From contig JABABQ010000063.1 in the NCBI GenBank assembly GCA_014238155.1, positions 62,001-126,000 of the forward strand: 64,000 nt of DNA, read 5' to 3'. A model generated the notes under the pieces. The model did no database searches and was not told where the DNA came from. It saw nothing but the letters and a program-made list of their open reading frames with translations. Shown here piece after piece: positions 56,179-64,000 of the stretch; the first letter of the stretch is position 1, and each line of letters begins with the position of its first letter. Origin of the DNA: Rhizobiaceae bacterium. Lineage in GTDB: Bacteria; Pseudomonadota; Alphaproteobacteria; Rhizobiales; Rhizobiaceae. Position numbers and translations under genes: made by a program.

Positions 56179-57009
56179 CTATTTTTGCGTCAATGATTTG
56201 GCTTCCACCCATAATTTTTCCATGAGGTCCAAATCAGCGCTCTGAAGCGTTTGATTATGATCACCCACTGTTTGCTCGATGTGGGCAAACCGCTGCCGAA
56301 ACTTTCCGTTGCAGCGCCGAAGTGCATTTCCAGGGTCTATATCCTGATGTCGCGCCAGATTGATAGCTGCAAACAAAACGTCGCCGATTTCATCTTCAAG
56401 ACTGGCCTGATTGCCGTCCACAATCTCGCTTTCCACCTCTTCGAGCTCTTCGCGAATTTTGGCCAACACGCTGTGGGGATTGTTCCAGTCAAATCCAACT
56501 TTCGATGCCTTTTGTTGCAATTTCAACGCTTCAAGCATCGGTTCTGTCGCCGCCGGCACATCGTCCAGCAGGCTGGTTTTTTCCGTGGCTGTTTCCAACC
56601 CCATATCTCTGCGGCGATGAGCTCGTTCCTGCTTTTCCACCGCCTTAATCCGTTCCCAGGCACCTTTGGCCATACCCGCATTGCGGGCTGTTTCATCACC
56701 AAAGACATGGGGATGCCGCCGGATCATCTTGGTGGTGACAGTTTCAACCACATCTCCAAAATCAAACGCCGCTTCCTCCTGCGCCATCTGTGAGTGATAG
56801 ACGACCTGCAGCAGAAGGTCGCCGAGTTCTTCGCGCAAATTTTCCATGTCGTTGCGCTCGATAGCATCAACAACTTCGTAAACCTCTTCGATTGTGTAGG
56901 GAGTTATAGACCGGAAATCTTGCTCCAGGTCCCAAGGACAACCTGTCACCGGTGTACGCAGTGCCGTCATGATTTCTACCAGACGAGATACATCGCGCGA
57001 GGGTTTCAT
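56179..57009 (-). CDS. mazG: nucleoside triphosphate pyrophosphohydrolase MazG
   Basis: The 276-residue protein has two MazG helical domains. The first holds EEVYEVVDAIE and EELGDLLLQVVYHSQMA; the second has the matching EELEEVESEI and EDEIGDVLFAAINLARH. The acidic residues bind magnesium. It hydrolyses NTPs, including abnormal ones. It opposes hflX, with 2 bases between the stops, and its start overlaps the upstream gene by 4 bases. Confidence 0.95.
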   Translation of the reverse strand: MKPSRDVSRLVEIMTALRTPVTGCPWDLEQDFRSITPYTIEEVYEVVDAIERNDMENLREELGDLLLQVVYHSQMAQEEAAFDFGDVVETVTTKMIRRHPHVFGDETARNAGMAKGAWERIKAVEKQERAHRRRDMGLETATEKTSLLDDVPAATEPMLEALKLQQKASKVGFDWNNPHSVLAKIREELEEVESEIVDGNQASLEDEIGDVLFAAINLARHQDIDPGNALRRCNGKFRQRFAHIEQTVGDHNQTLQSADLDLMEKLWVEAKSLTQK

Positions 57010-57623
57010 TTTGACTCTCCAAAATCCACCAGTTTGTTCTGGTTGAACTCGCCATCATAGGAGGCGTCAACTGAAAAACTGCGCAGAGCAAACGTGCCAC
57101 TTGAAAACCGCCAGACGGCTGATGTGGATGCATCGCCCAGTCCGCGGCTTTTGTGATATTCCGAAATTTCTAGGGTCTTTGGGTCAAAATCACTGAATCC
57201 CACGGTCATTCGAGCCAGATAGCCTGTCACTTTGATGGACTCAACTTTTTCATCAGACCCCGGGTCGACATATTTGACGGTATAGTCCGGCACGGCAAAT
57301 GCAACCAGTGAGGCCCCGCCATACGAATCAAACAAGACAAATGCGTCCCCCTGGTTGTAAGCGGCCAGCCAGCAGGGTATCCGAACAAGCTGATAGCTGC
57401 GCGCTTCGTCATCATATGTATCTTTATGCTTGAATTCGTATAGTTGCGGCGCAAAGGAATCGCCCTGACGATCCTGGTGCAGCAACATGCATTGGTCTTC
57501 GCCAAGTCCTTTGGCCAATGCCACAGCGGAATCAATTGCGCGCTGATCCTTTGCCAATGGTTGGCTGACAAAATTAAACAACAGGACCATACCGGCAGTC
57601 AGTACTAAACAGATGCGTTTCAC
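57006..57623 (-). CDS. secreted DUF1176-like protein
   Basis: The 205-residue protein has a signal peptide (residues 1-24, ending PLAK) and a body with two cysteines, C45 and the one in RIPCWLAAYNQGDAFVLFD. This region and the ending resemble the DUF1176 family of exported proteins, though the match is only partial. The function is unknown. It overlaps mazG by 4 bases and follows the carboxypeptidase gene by 41 bases. Confidence 0.65.
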   Translation of the reverse strand: MKRICLVLTAGMVLLFNFVSQPLAKDQRAIDSAVALAKGLGEDQCMLLHQDRQGDSFAPQLYEFKHKDTYDDEARSYQLVRIPCWLAAYNQGDAFVLFDSYGGASLVAFAVPDYTVKYVDPGSDEKVESIKVTGYLARMTVGFSDFDPKTLEISEYHKSRGLGDASTSAVWRFSSGTFALRSFSVDASYDGEFNQNKLVDFGESK

Positions 57624-57664
57624 TGGATAGTCCTTTGCGGATTGGAGCCGTTAGCGCCTTCCGC

Positions 57665-58534
57665 CTAATTGGGAGTGACAGCTGTGACAGAGACGCTCTT
57701 TTGACCGTATTTCTTAATCAGCTGAATCATATGCCTGTCGCGAACTTTAGAAGTGTTTTCCCCAAGGATCACACCAATCACCCGACCGCGCGGCGCTTTG
57801 GCTGAGGTTACGAGGTTAAAACCTGAGGCTCTGGTATAACCTGTTTTTATGCCATCTGCCCCCTTCATCTGCAGGAGAACCCGGTTGTGACCACGAATCT
57901 TCTTGCCGCGAAACGTCATCGAGTTTTTCTTGAAATAGTAGAAATATTGAGGAAATTGTTTGCGCAGAATGACCCCCAGTTTTGCCATGTCACGCGCCGT
58001 GGTGACCTGGCGTTTGTCGGGCAGGCCGGAAGCATTTCGAAAAGTCGTTGATGACAGGCCGAGGCCGCGCGCCTTTCTTGTCATTGCCTTGGCAAACTCG
58101 GGTTCACTGCCGCCCAGAAACTCTGCCATGGCGTAGGCCACGTCATTGGCTGATTTTACCGCCAGTGCAGATAATGCCTCGTCGACGCTGAGAGAATCCG
58201 CTGCTTTGAGATAAAGTTTTGACGCAGGCTGACGCGCGGCACGTTTGGAAATTGGCACCCGGCTTGCCTTGTTGATCTTACCAGATTGCAGAGCTTCAAA
58301 CGCCATATACATGGTCATCATTTTGGTCAGTGAGGCGGGAAATCGTATGGCATCTGCGCGCGCTTCATACAGCACCTCGCCGGAGCCTTCATCAATGATG
58401 ATCGCCGCAAATTTCCTGGAAGGGATATCAAAAGGAGTTTCACGCAATACTGAAGTCGTATTGCAGCTCGCCAGAGCCAGGCTCAGAAGCAATACTGCGA
58501 TATATTTGAACAATCTAATTGAATCGCCCGCCAA
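57665..58534 (-). CDS. D-alanyl-D-alanine carboxypeptidase (S11), predicted lipoprotein
   Basis: The 289-residue protein has the S11 active-site motifs: S68-LT-K71, the SAN triad (KSANDVAY) and KTG (GIKTGYT). It trims the terminal D-Ala from peptidoglycan stem peptides. The N-terminus ends LALASC24, a lipobox, so it is probably anchored by lipid. It stops soon after the catalytic domain and lacks the C-terminal anchor domain of PBP5-type enzymes. Family membership is clear; the lipid anchor is inferred. Confidence 0.9.
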   Translation of the reverse strand: MAGDSIRLFKYIAVLLLSLALASCNTTSVLRETPFDIPSRKFAAIIIDEGSGEVLYEARADAIRFPASLTKMMTMYMAFEALQSGKINKASRVPISKRAARQPASKLYLKAADSLSVDEALSALAVKSANDVAYAMAEFLGGSEPEFAKAMTRKARGLGLSSTTFRNASGLPDKRQVTTARDMAKLGVILRKQFPQYFYYFKKNSMTFRGKKIRGHNRVLLQMKGADGIKTGYTRASGFNLVTSAKAPRGRVIGVILGENTSKVRDRHMIQLIKKYGQKSVSVTAVTPN

Positions 58535-58760
58535 TCCGCTGCCCTCAAATCATTTACTTACCCGCTTCCACGTCTTTACGATGACAGCCGCAGTACAATC
58601 AATGCCTCATTGAGCAATCCATTCGTTTGACCACCGGATAATTGAGAGCACCCTGCTGGTTTTGCGATTACGAATGATCGACATTGCCAATATTCAGAAG
58701 CAAAATTGGTGCCGGATCACAACTCTCATTGGAGCATTATCAATAGGATGAAACGGCGCG

Positions 58761-59687
58761 CTAAGTGGCCAGCTTCTTAAGCTCCACAGCAATATCCGAC
58801 GCCAGCCGGGCGTTATTCAACACCAGCTCGATGTTGGTTTCGAGACTTTTGCCATCGCTGAGTTCCAACATTCGTGACAATAAATAGGGCGTGACCTCCT
58901 TGCCGGATACGCCCAACTTATCTGCATCGTTCAAAGCCTGTTCAATGATTGAAGCGATGACAGAACCGGGAATTTCAAACTCGCGCGGCACCGGGTTGGC
59001 AATCAATGTCCCTCCATCAATCCCCAGTTGTTGCCGTGTGGCTGCATGACGGGCGATCTCCAGTGCGCTGTTCATCCGTATCGGGACGTTGATTGAACTG
59101 CTTCTGGTCCAGAAAGCGGGAAGTGTATCGGATTGATACCCAATCACAGGAATACCATTAGTTTCAAGCACCTCCAACGTTTTATTCAAGTCAAGTATAG
59201 CCTTGGGACCAGCGCAAACCACAATCACATTTGTACGCGCGAACTCTGACAAATCTGCCGAAATATCAAAACTCTCTTCCGCACCCATATGAACCCCGCC
59301 GATGCCTCCGGTTGCGAAAACAGAAATGCCTACCATCTGCGCGGCCATCATCGTTGCTGCCACTGTGGTCGACCCGTTTTTGCCACAGGCAACAGCGTAG
59401 GCCAGATCAGCCCGCGACAGTTTCAAGACCTCTTTTGCAACAGCCAGAGATTCTAGTTCGTGTCGCTCCAGGCCAATGTGAATTTTTCCCTCAAGAATAG
59501 CGATTGTTGCTGGAATTGCGCCGCGGCTTACAATCTCAGCTTCTACTGCCAGCGCGGTTTCGAGATTCCGGGGATGTGGCATGCCGTGGGTGATGATGGT
59601 GGATTCCAGCGCCACCACAGGGTCTCCAGCATCCAGCGCGTGGGCAACTGCGGCTGAAATGACAAGGTGATTGTCCAGCGAATTCAT
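58761..59687 (-). CDS. psuG: pseudouridine-5'-phosphate glycosidase
   Basis: The 308-residue enzyme splits pseudouridine 5-phosphate into uracil and ribose 5-phosphate. Family blocks include VALESTIITHGMPHPRNLE, CGKNGSTTVAATMMAA, VFATGGIGGVH and GYQSDTLPAFWTRSS. It is downstream of psuK by 21 bases. The 226 bases between it and the carboxypeptidase gene show nothing convincing. Confidence 0.94.
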   Translation of the reverse strand: MNSLDNHLVISAAVAHALDAGDPVVALESTIITHGMPHPRNLETALAVEAEIVSRGAIPATIAILEGKIHIGLERHELESLAVAKEVLKLSRADLAYAVACGKNGSTTVAATMMAAQMVGISVFATGGIGGVHMGAEESFDISADLSEFARTNVIVVCAGPKAILDLNKTLEVLETNGIPVIGYQSDTLPAFWTRSSSINVPIRMNSALEIARHAATRQQLGIDGGTLIANPVPREFEIPGSVIASIIEQALNDADKLGVSGKEVTPYLLSRMLELSDGKSLETNIELVLNNARLASDIAVELKKLAT

Positions 59688-59708
59688 AATCGATACTTTC
59701 CGTTCATG

Positions 59709-60668
59709 TCACAGGCCGCGGCCCGTCAGCCCGATCAATCTGGCGAGGTCTGACCGCCATGCACCTTTTGACTGTATGGTGACTTGTGCAGCCTTTATGC
59801 CAATTTCAACAGACTTGACCAGAGGGACGCCACACATCAGTGAATATATAGACGCGCCAACAAGTGCATCCCCTGCGCCGGTAACGTCTGCCACATGTTT
59901 TACCGGCCTGACACTGAGCATATGGACTTTACCGTGTTCGATCACAGTTACATCATTTGTACCATCGGTGATGACCGCCGATGCAATGCCAATATCCGCC
60001 AATGCCTTTGAAAGTGTATCGTTATTTGCAGTGTTAATAATCTCATCGCTAATACCACAGAGCGAGCCCACCTCCACCCTATTGGTAAAAACCAAGTCCA
60101 ACTGATCGATAAATACTTTCAACCGGGGTGCCTTGGCTTTTGAAACAGTCAGGCCGATTTTTCTTGCCGCTCCACTTTTCCCAAGCAATTTTCTCAATTC
60201 CTGTGGAGGCAAATTTGTGTCCACACATATCCAGTCTTCTGCAGTAAGCGATTCGATCCGGCCAACCGCCGCTTGAGCCGAAAAGCCGTCGAATATGGCC
60301 ATATCCGCCAATCCGATCAACAGCGATCCATCCGGTTCAATCACGCATGTATATGTACCAGTATTGGCTCGGGTTGGTCCGTCAATTTGCGCGTCGACAC
60401 CCCGTGCCTTCAATTCAGCTCGCAACCCGTTTCCCGCGGCATCCTGGGCCACCAGGGATACCAGCTCTGGCTTTGCACCCAAGGTCGCGACAACGCTTGC
60501 AACATTGAGGGCAGTGCCACCAGGCGTTTCGTCAAACCACCCCGGATTTGAACACCCCATCGCCGATGGCGCAGCCAGCCAACCAGTTCTGTCAATGTTT
60601 GCGGCTCCGGAAATAACCAGTCTGCAGGTTGGAATATGCTTTAAAAACTTCTGGGGGATGACGCTCAT
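59709..60668 (-). CDS. psuK: PfkB-family kinase, pseudouridine kinase
   Basis: The 319-residue PfkB/ribokinase-type kinase has the first signature GGTALNVASVVATLGA and the second DVTGAGDALVGAS with the catalytic Asp. Paired with psuG it most likely phosphorylates pseudouridine. ATG 60668 starts at the conserved SGAANIDR-type N-terminus; the frame reaches back to 60779 without conserved residues. It is divergent from recA. Confidence 0.87.
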   Translation of the reverse strand: MSVIPQKFLKHIPTCRLVISGAANIDRTGWLAAPSAMGCSNPGWFDETPGGTALNVASVVATLGAKPELVSLVAQDAAGNGLRAELKARGVDAQIDGPTRANTGTYTCVIEPDGSLLIGLADMAIFDGFSAQAAVGRIESLTAEDWICVDTNLPPQELRKLLGKSGAARKIGLTVSKAKAPRLKVFIDQLDLVFTNRVEVGSLCGISDEIINTANNDTLSKALADIGIASAVITDGTNDVTVIEHGKVHMLSVRPVKHVADVTGAGDALVGASIYSLMCGVPLVKSVEIGIKAAQVTIQSKGAWRSDLARLIGLTGRGL

Positions 60669-60793
60669 ATGTCTATTGGTTTCCAGACGGTTTGCACAAT
60701 GAGGCACCATACAGCCGAATCGAAACAAAAGCATCGGTGGAATTACGCAATCCGGCAATAATTGCCACGGATTCTGCAATCAAAACGAGATGA

Positions 60794-60808
60794 GAACAAA
60801 AAGGGAAA
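60794..60808. promoter_or_regulatory. degenerate SOS-box candidate, upstream of recA
   Basis: GAAC (60794-60797), seven bases, then GAAA. The alphaproteobacterial LexA box is the direct repeat GAAC-N7-GAAC (or GTTC-N7-GTTC), so this matches 7 of 8 positions. It lies 116 bases before the recA start. Confidence 0.3.
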
Positions 60809-60861
60809 CTAGACAAATAAACACAATTTATTCAATCAGTAAGGCAGCTCTTTACAAAAGA

Positions 60862-60876
60862 GAACAAAATGTGTAC
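60862..60876. promoter_or_regulatory. SOS-box candidate nearer recA
   Basis: GAAC (60862-60865), seven bases, then GTAC (60873-60876), again 7 of 8 matches to GAAC-N7-GAAC. It lies 48 bases before the recA start, a usual distance for LexA control. Confidence 0.4.
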
Positions 60877-60923
60877 ATCTGAAGAAATTGCAACACCACC
60901 CGACCCGTGGAATAAGGAAAAAG

Positions 60924-62030
60924 ATGATGGCTGCACCCAAACTGAAAGTTGTTGAGGACAATAACGTGGACAAATCAAAAGCACTGGAAGCAGCTCTCGG
61001 GCAGATTGAACGGGCCTTTGGCAAGGGTTCAATCATGCGGCTTGGCGCTAATGAACAGGCGGTTGAAATTGAAACCATCCCGACAGGTTGTCTGGGGCTC
61101 GATATTGCTTTGGGTGTGGGTGGTTTGCCACGTGGTCGCATTGTCGAGATTTATGGCCCTGAATCTTCGGGTAAAACAACAATGGCACTGCACACGGTAG
61201 CAGAAGCTCAAAAGGCTGGCGGCATTTGTGCCTTTGTTGATGCCGAACATGCTTTGGACCCGGTCTATGCCAAAAAGCTAGGTGTTGATTTGGAAAACCT
61301 GTTGATCTCACAACCAGATACAGGCGAGCAGGCATTGGAGATTACCGATACTTTGGTGCGGTCCGGAGCCTGTGACATTCTGGTTGTGGATTCTGTGGCG
61401 GCACTGACCCCACGGGCTGAAATCGAAGGGGAAATGGGAGCGTCACTTCCCGGCTTGCAGGCCCGGTTGATGAGCCAGGCATTGCGCAAACTGACCGCAT
61501 CGATTTCCAAGTCCAATACGATGGTCATATTCATCAATCAGATCCGCATGAAGATTGGCGTGATGTTCGGTTCACCCGAAACCACAACTGGCGGTAATGC
61601 GTTGAAATTCTATTCCTCTGTTCGCCTCGACATCCGCCGTATCGGTGCCATCAAGGACAGAGACGAAGTGGTTGGCAACCAGACCCGTATCAAAGTTGTC
61701 AAAAACAAGCTGGCGCCTCCCTTCAAACAGGTTGAATTCGACATCATGTATGGCGAAGGCGTTTCCCGAACAGGTGAACTGATTGATTTGGGGGTCACCG
61801 CCGGGATAGTTGAAAAATCCGGAGCCTGGTTTTCCTATGACAGTGTCAGACTGGGGCAGGGGCGTGAAAATGCTAAAAATTTCCTAAGGGAAAATCCGGA
61901 AATCGCCCAGACAATTGAAACAACCATTCGTCAAAACGCCGGTTTGATTGGTGAAAAACTGTTGGATGAACCAGCTAGCACCGACGAGGATGAAGACGAC
62001 CCGGAGCTCGATAGCGGTCTGGCCGGGTAA
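60924..62030 (+). CDS. recA: recombinase RecA
   Basis: The 368-residue protein is RecA, which forms filaments on single-stranded DNA, pairs homologous strands and triggers LexA self-cleavage. It has [15 protein letters not shown], Walker A GPESSGKT, the L1/L2 loops ([31 protein letters not shown]) and an acidic C-terminal tail ([10 protein letters not shown]). ATG 60924 or 60927 follows AAGGAAAA; the longer frame from 60888 is not conserved. A terminator follows 92 bases after the stop. Confidence 0.98.
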   Translation: MMAAPKLKVVEDNNVDKSKALEAALGQIERAFGKGSIMRLGANEQAVEIETIPTGCLGLDIALGVGGLPRGRIVEIYGPESSGKTTMALHTVAEAQKAGGICAFVDAEHALDPVYAKKLGVDLENLLISQPDTGEQALEITDTLVRSGACDILVVDSVAALTPRAEIEGEMGASLPGLQARLMSQALRKLTASISKSNTMVIFINQIRMKIGVMFGSPETTTGGNALKFYSSVRLDIRRIGAIKDRDEVVGNQTRIKVVKNKLAPPFKQVEFDIMYGEGVSRTGELIDLGVTAGIVEKSGAWFSYDSVRLGQGRENAKNFLRENPEIAQTIETTIRQNAGLIGEKLLDEPASTDEDEDDPELDSGLAG

Positions 62031-62121
62031 TCGTTCGGCCGTCGGGGCCGTCCGCTTTGTTGGTGCCCGACCACTGATAATGGCGTTATGTGGCTCTGTT
62101 GTAATGTATACGCAAATAAAG

Positions 62122-62153
62122 AGACCTTTCAGAAATCTGAAGGGTCTTTTTTT
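62122..62153 (+). terminator. Rho-independent terminator after recA
   Basis: AGACCTTTCAGA (62122-62133) pairs with TCTGAAGGGTCT (62136-62147), all 12 positions with one G-T wobble, around a 2-base AA gap, followed by a run of seven T. It ends the recA transcript and separates it from alaS. Confidence 0.9.
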
Positions 62154-62294
62154 GCTGTTTATCGGAACAATGCTCCGCGATCTTTTCAACTGAACCTCAT
62201 TGCCTGTTGAATTTACCGACTGAAACTGGTCAAAGCCTACCCGCAGGACTGCAATATCTACAAACAGACGTAACAGACAAGGAACCAGCCAGCC

Positions 62295-64000
62295 ATGAGT
62301 GGTGTCAACGAAATCCGATCTACCTTCCTCTCCTATTTTGAGAAGAATGGTCACGCGGCGGTCGCATCCTCCCCACTGGTTCCGCGCAATGATCCAACAT
62401 TGATGTTTACTGCTGCCGGTATGGTTCAATTCAAAAACCTGTTCACCGGACTGGAAACCCGCGATTATACCCGCGCTGCGACGTCGCAAAAATGCGTGCG
62501 TGCCGGGGGCAAGCACAATGACCTGGACAATGTCGGATACACAGCACGTCACCACACATTCTTTGAGATGCTTGGCAATTTTTCCTTCGGTGATTATTTC
62601 AAGGAAACCGCCATTGAGCTGGCCTGGAATCTGTTGACCAAAGAGTATGGACTGGATGCCGCCAAGCTGATTGTGACGGTCTACCATACGGATGACGAAG
62701 CCTATGATCTTTGGAAGAAGATTGCCGGTCTGTCTGACGACAGGATCATCCGCATTGCTACCCACGACAATTTTTGGGCCATGGGCGATACCGGCCCTTG
62801 TGGCCCATGCTCTGAAATATTCTACGATCATGGTGACCACATATTTGGTGGCCCTCCCGGCAGTCCTGATGAAGACGGTGACCGGTTCGTTGAAATCTGG
62901 AACCTGGTATTCATGCAGTTTGAACAAGTCACGCTCGAAGAGCGCATCGACCTGCCTAAGCCGTCCATTGATACTGGCATGGGCCTGGAGCGCCTTGCTG
63001 CGGTTTTGCAGGGCACCCACGACAATTATGAGATCGACATGTTCCAGGCGCTCATTCGCGCCAGCGAAGAATTAATTGGCGTTGGATCAAACGATCAAAC
63101 CGGCGCCAGCCATCGGGTCATTGCAGATCATCTCAGAGCATCAGGTTTTTTGATCTCCGACGGCGTTTTACCGTCAAATGAGGGCAGAGGCTATGTACTG
63201 CGGCGCATTATGCGCCGCGCCATGCGTCATGCCAGCCTGCTTGGTGCGCAGGATCCGCTGTTGTGGAAACTCGTTCCCGCTCTGATCGGTCAAATGGGTG
63301 CTGCATATCCTGAACTGGGTCGTAACGAACCGCTGATCGTGGAAACACTGAAGCTGGAAGAAACCCGTTTCCGCAAAACCCTTTCGCGCGGGTTGGATCT
63401 GCTCGATACAGCGTCGAAAGACCTGACGGCTGGGGACAGTCTTGATGGCAAAACCGCATTCAAACTTTACGACACCTATGGTTTCCCGCTCGATCTGACC
63501 CAGGATGCGCTGCGCCGCCGTGATATCGATGTTGATCTGGAGAGCTACAATGCAGCAATGGAAGCTCAAAAAGAGGACGCCAGAGCTTCCTGGAAAGGCG
63601 CCGGTGGTTCGGCTGACGAAGCCATATGGTTTAAGCTGCGCGAACAGGTGGGTGCCACCGAGTTCCTGGGTTACGAAACAGAGCACGCGGAAGGTGCAAT
63701 TGTTGCACTCGTCCGTGATGGTAAGGAAATTCAGTCAGCAAAATCCGGCGATACCGTTTCAATAGTTATGAATCAGACGCCGTTTTATGGAGAATCTGGT
63801 GGCCAGATGGGCGATTCAGGTGAATTGCGCGCCGGAGACGCCGTCGTCGATATTTCAGACGTCCAGAAAAAGGGCGATGGCTTGTTTATTCACCACGGCA
63901 AAGTTCGCGAAGGCGAAATCGGGGTTGGAGATGGCGCGCAATTGATGATTGATCGGGAACGCCGCAACAATCTTCGCTCCAATCATTCAGCGACCCATCT
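62295..64000 (+). CDS. alaS: alanyl-tRNA synthetase (N-terminal two thirds, cut by window end)
   Basis: Translation from ATG 62295 stays open to the window edge (568 codons, of about 880 in full-length AlaRS). The class II catalytic core is clear: [27 protein letters not shown] and [12 protein letters not shown], then [11 protein letters not shown]. The editing-domain start RSNHSATH with its HxxxH metal ligands is just reached. The enzyme charges tRNA-Ala. The recA-alaS order is a standard pairing. The start has no strong ribosome-binding site. Confidence 0.96.
   Translation, partial: MSGVNEIRSTFLSYFEKNGHAAVASSPLVPRNDPTLMFTAAGMVQFKNLFTGLETRDYTRAATSQKCVRAGGKHNDLDNVGYTARHHTFFEMLGNFSFGDYFKETAIELAWNLLTKEYGLDAAKLIVTVYHTDDEAYDLWKKIAGLSDDRIIRIATHDNFWAMGDTGPCGPCSEIFYDHGDHIFGGPPGSPDEDGDRFVEIWNLVFMQFEQVTLEERIDLPKPSIDTGMGLERLAAVLQGTHDNYEIDMFQALIRASEELIGVGSNDQTGASHRVIADHLRASGFLISDGVLPSNEGRGYVLRRIMRRAMRHASLLGAQDPLLWKLVPALIGQMGAAYPELGRNEPLIVETLKLEETRFRKTLSRGLDLLDTASKDLTAGDSLDGKTAFKLYDTYGFPLDLTQDALRRRDIDVDLESYNAAMEAQKEDARASWKGAGGSADEAIWFKLREQVGATEFLGYETEHAEGAIVALVRDGKEIQSAKSGDTVSIVMNQTPFYGESGGQMGDSGELRAGDAVVDISDVQKKGDGLFIHHGKVREGEIGVGDGAQLMIDRERRNNLRSNHSATH

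Noticed and set aside
61884-63020. 378-codon minus-strand frame opposite recA and alaS
   Set aside because: It lies entirely antisense to the conserved end of recA, the terminator and the alaS catalytic core, and crosses the intergenic gap. Its residues match no family, so it is a shadow.
1-64000. Insertion sequence, prophage or toxin-antitoxin system in the window
   Set aside because: I found no transposase, integrase, phage structural gene or known toxin-antitoxin family. The RatA-like gene at 42029 is better read as a COQ10-type protein beside lipA.

Overview
The window is a chromosomal, housekeeping-rich stretch from an alphaproteobacterium, most likely of the Hyphomicrobiales (Rhizobiales) type. 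The evidence is gene content and order: the dusB-ntrB-ntrC-ntrY-ntrX-trkA-trkH-hfq-hflX-mazG series, a fused ispDF gene, a suf operon with two different cysteine desulfurases, NDUFA12 and DUF2155 genes beside aat-accC-accB-aroQ, and a PleC/DivJ-like orphan histidine kinase. I cannot name a genus from the sequence alone. I see no rRNA, tRNA, CRISPR array, insertion sequence or phage module.

Layout. 1-10.4 kb is a loose set of single genes: the tail of an unidentified gene, an ASCH-domain protein, a P460-type cytochrome, an orphan histidine kinase, a membrane-anchored nuclease, a glutathione transferase, a uracil-DNA-glycosylase-like protein, an Lrp regulator facing a complete arginine-kinase-like phosphagen kinase, a secreted protein made of ten 23-residue repeats, NDUFA12, a methyltransferase, a hydrolase and a DUF2155 protein. 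10.4-15.7 kb (minus strand) holds aat-accC-accB-aroQ, a DsbA-like protein and an M48 protease. 15.8-26.3 kb holds an aminotransferase, TfoX, a DEAD-box helicase, parE, two small overlapping unknown genes, prfB, an M23 peptidase, a DUF455 ferritin-like protein and Bcp. 26.5-33.2 kb holds a YhdP/AsmA-like giant protein, tyrS, anmK and a hydrolase.

33.4-42.5 kb is the iron-sulfur assembly operon: an IscS-like desulfurase, sufB, a small membrane protein, sufC, sufD, a VOC-fold protein, sufS, sufT and sufA, followed by lipA and a COQ10/RatA-like gene. A sigma70-like promoter overlapped by an Irr-box-like element precedes it. 42.5-57.0 kb is the pncC/ispDF pair, then dusB-ntrBC-ntrYX-trkAH-hfq-hflX and the opposing mazG. 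57.0-64.0 kb holds a DUF1176-like protein, a D,D-carboxypeptidase predicted to be a lipoprotein, the pseudouridine catabolism pair psuG-psuK, recA with degenerate SOS boxes and a strong terminator, and the first two thirds of alaS, which is cut by the window edge.

Most genes are ordinary core functions. The most unusual items are the bacterial phosphagen kinase (5541-6641), the ten-repeat basic secreted protein (6761-7672), a helically phased set of four GTTGC/GCAAC half-sites before ntrY (47844-47880), the small two-gene unit at 21708-22140, the extra VOC and membrane proteins inside the suf operon, and a folded-looking leader at 26434-26507. All family calls are by eye from motifs; no database search was run.
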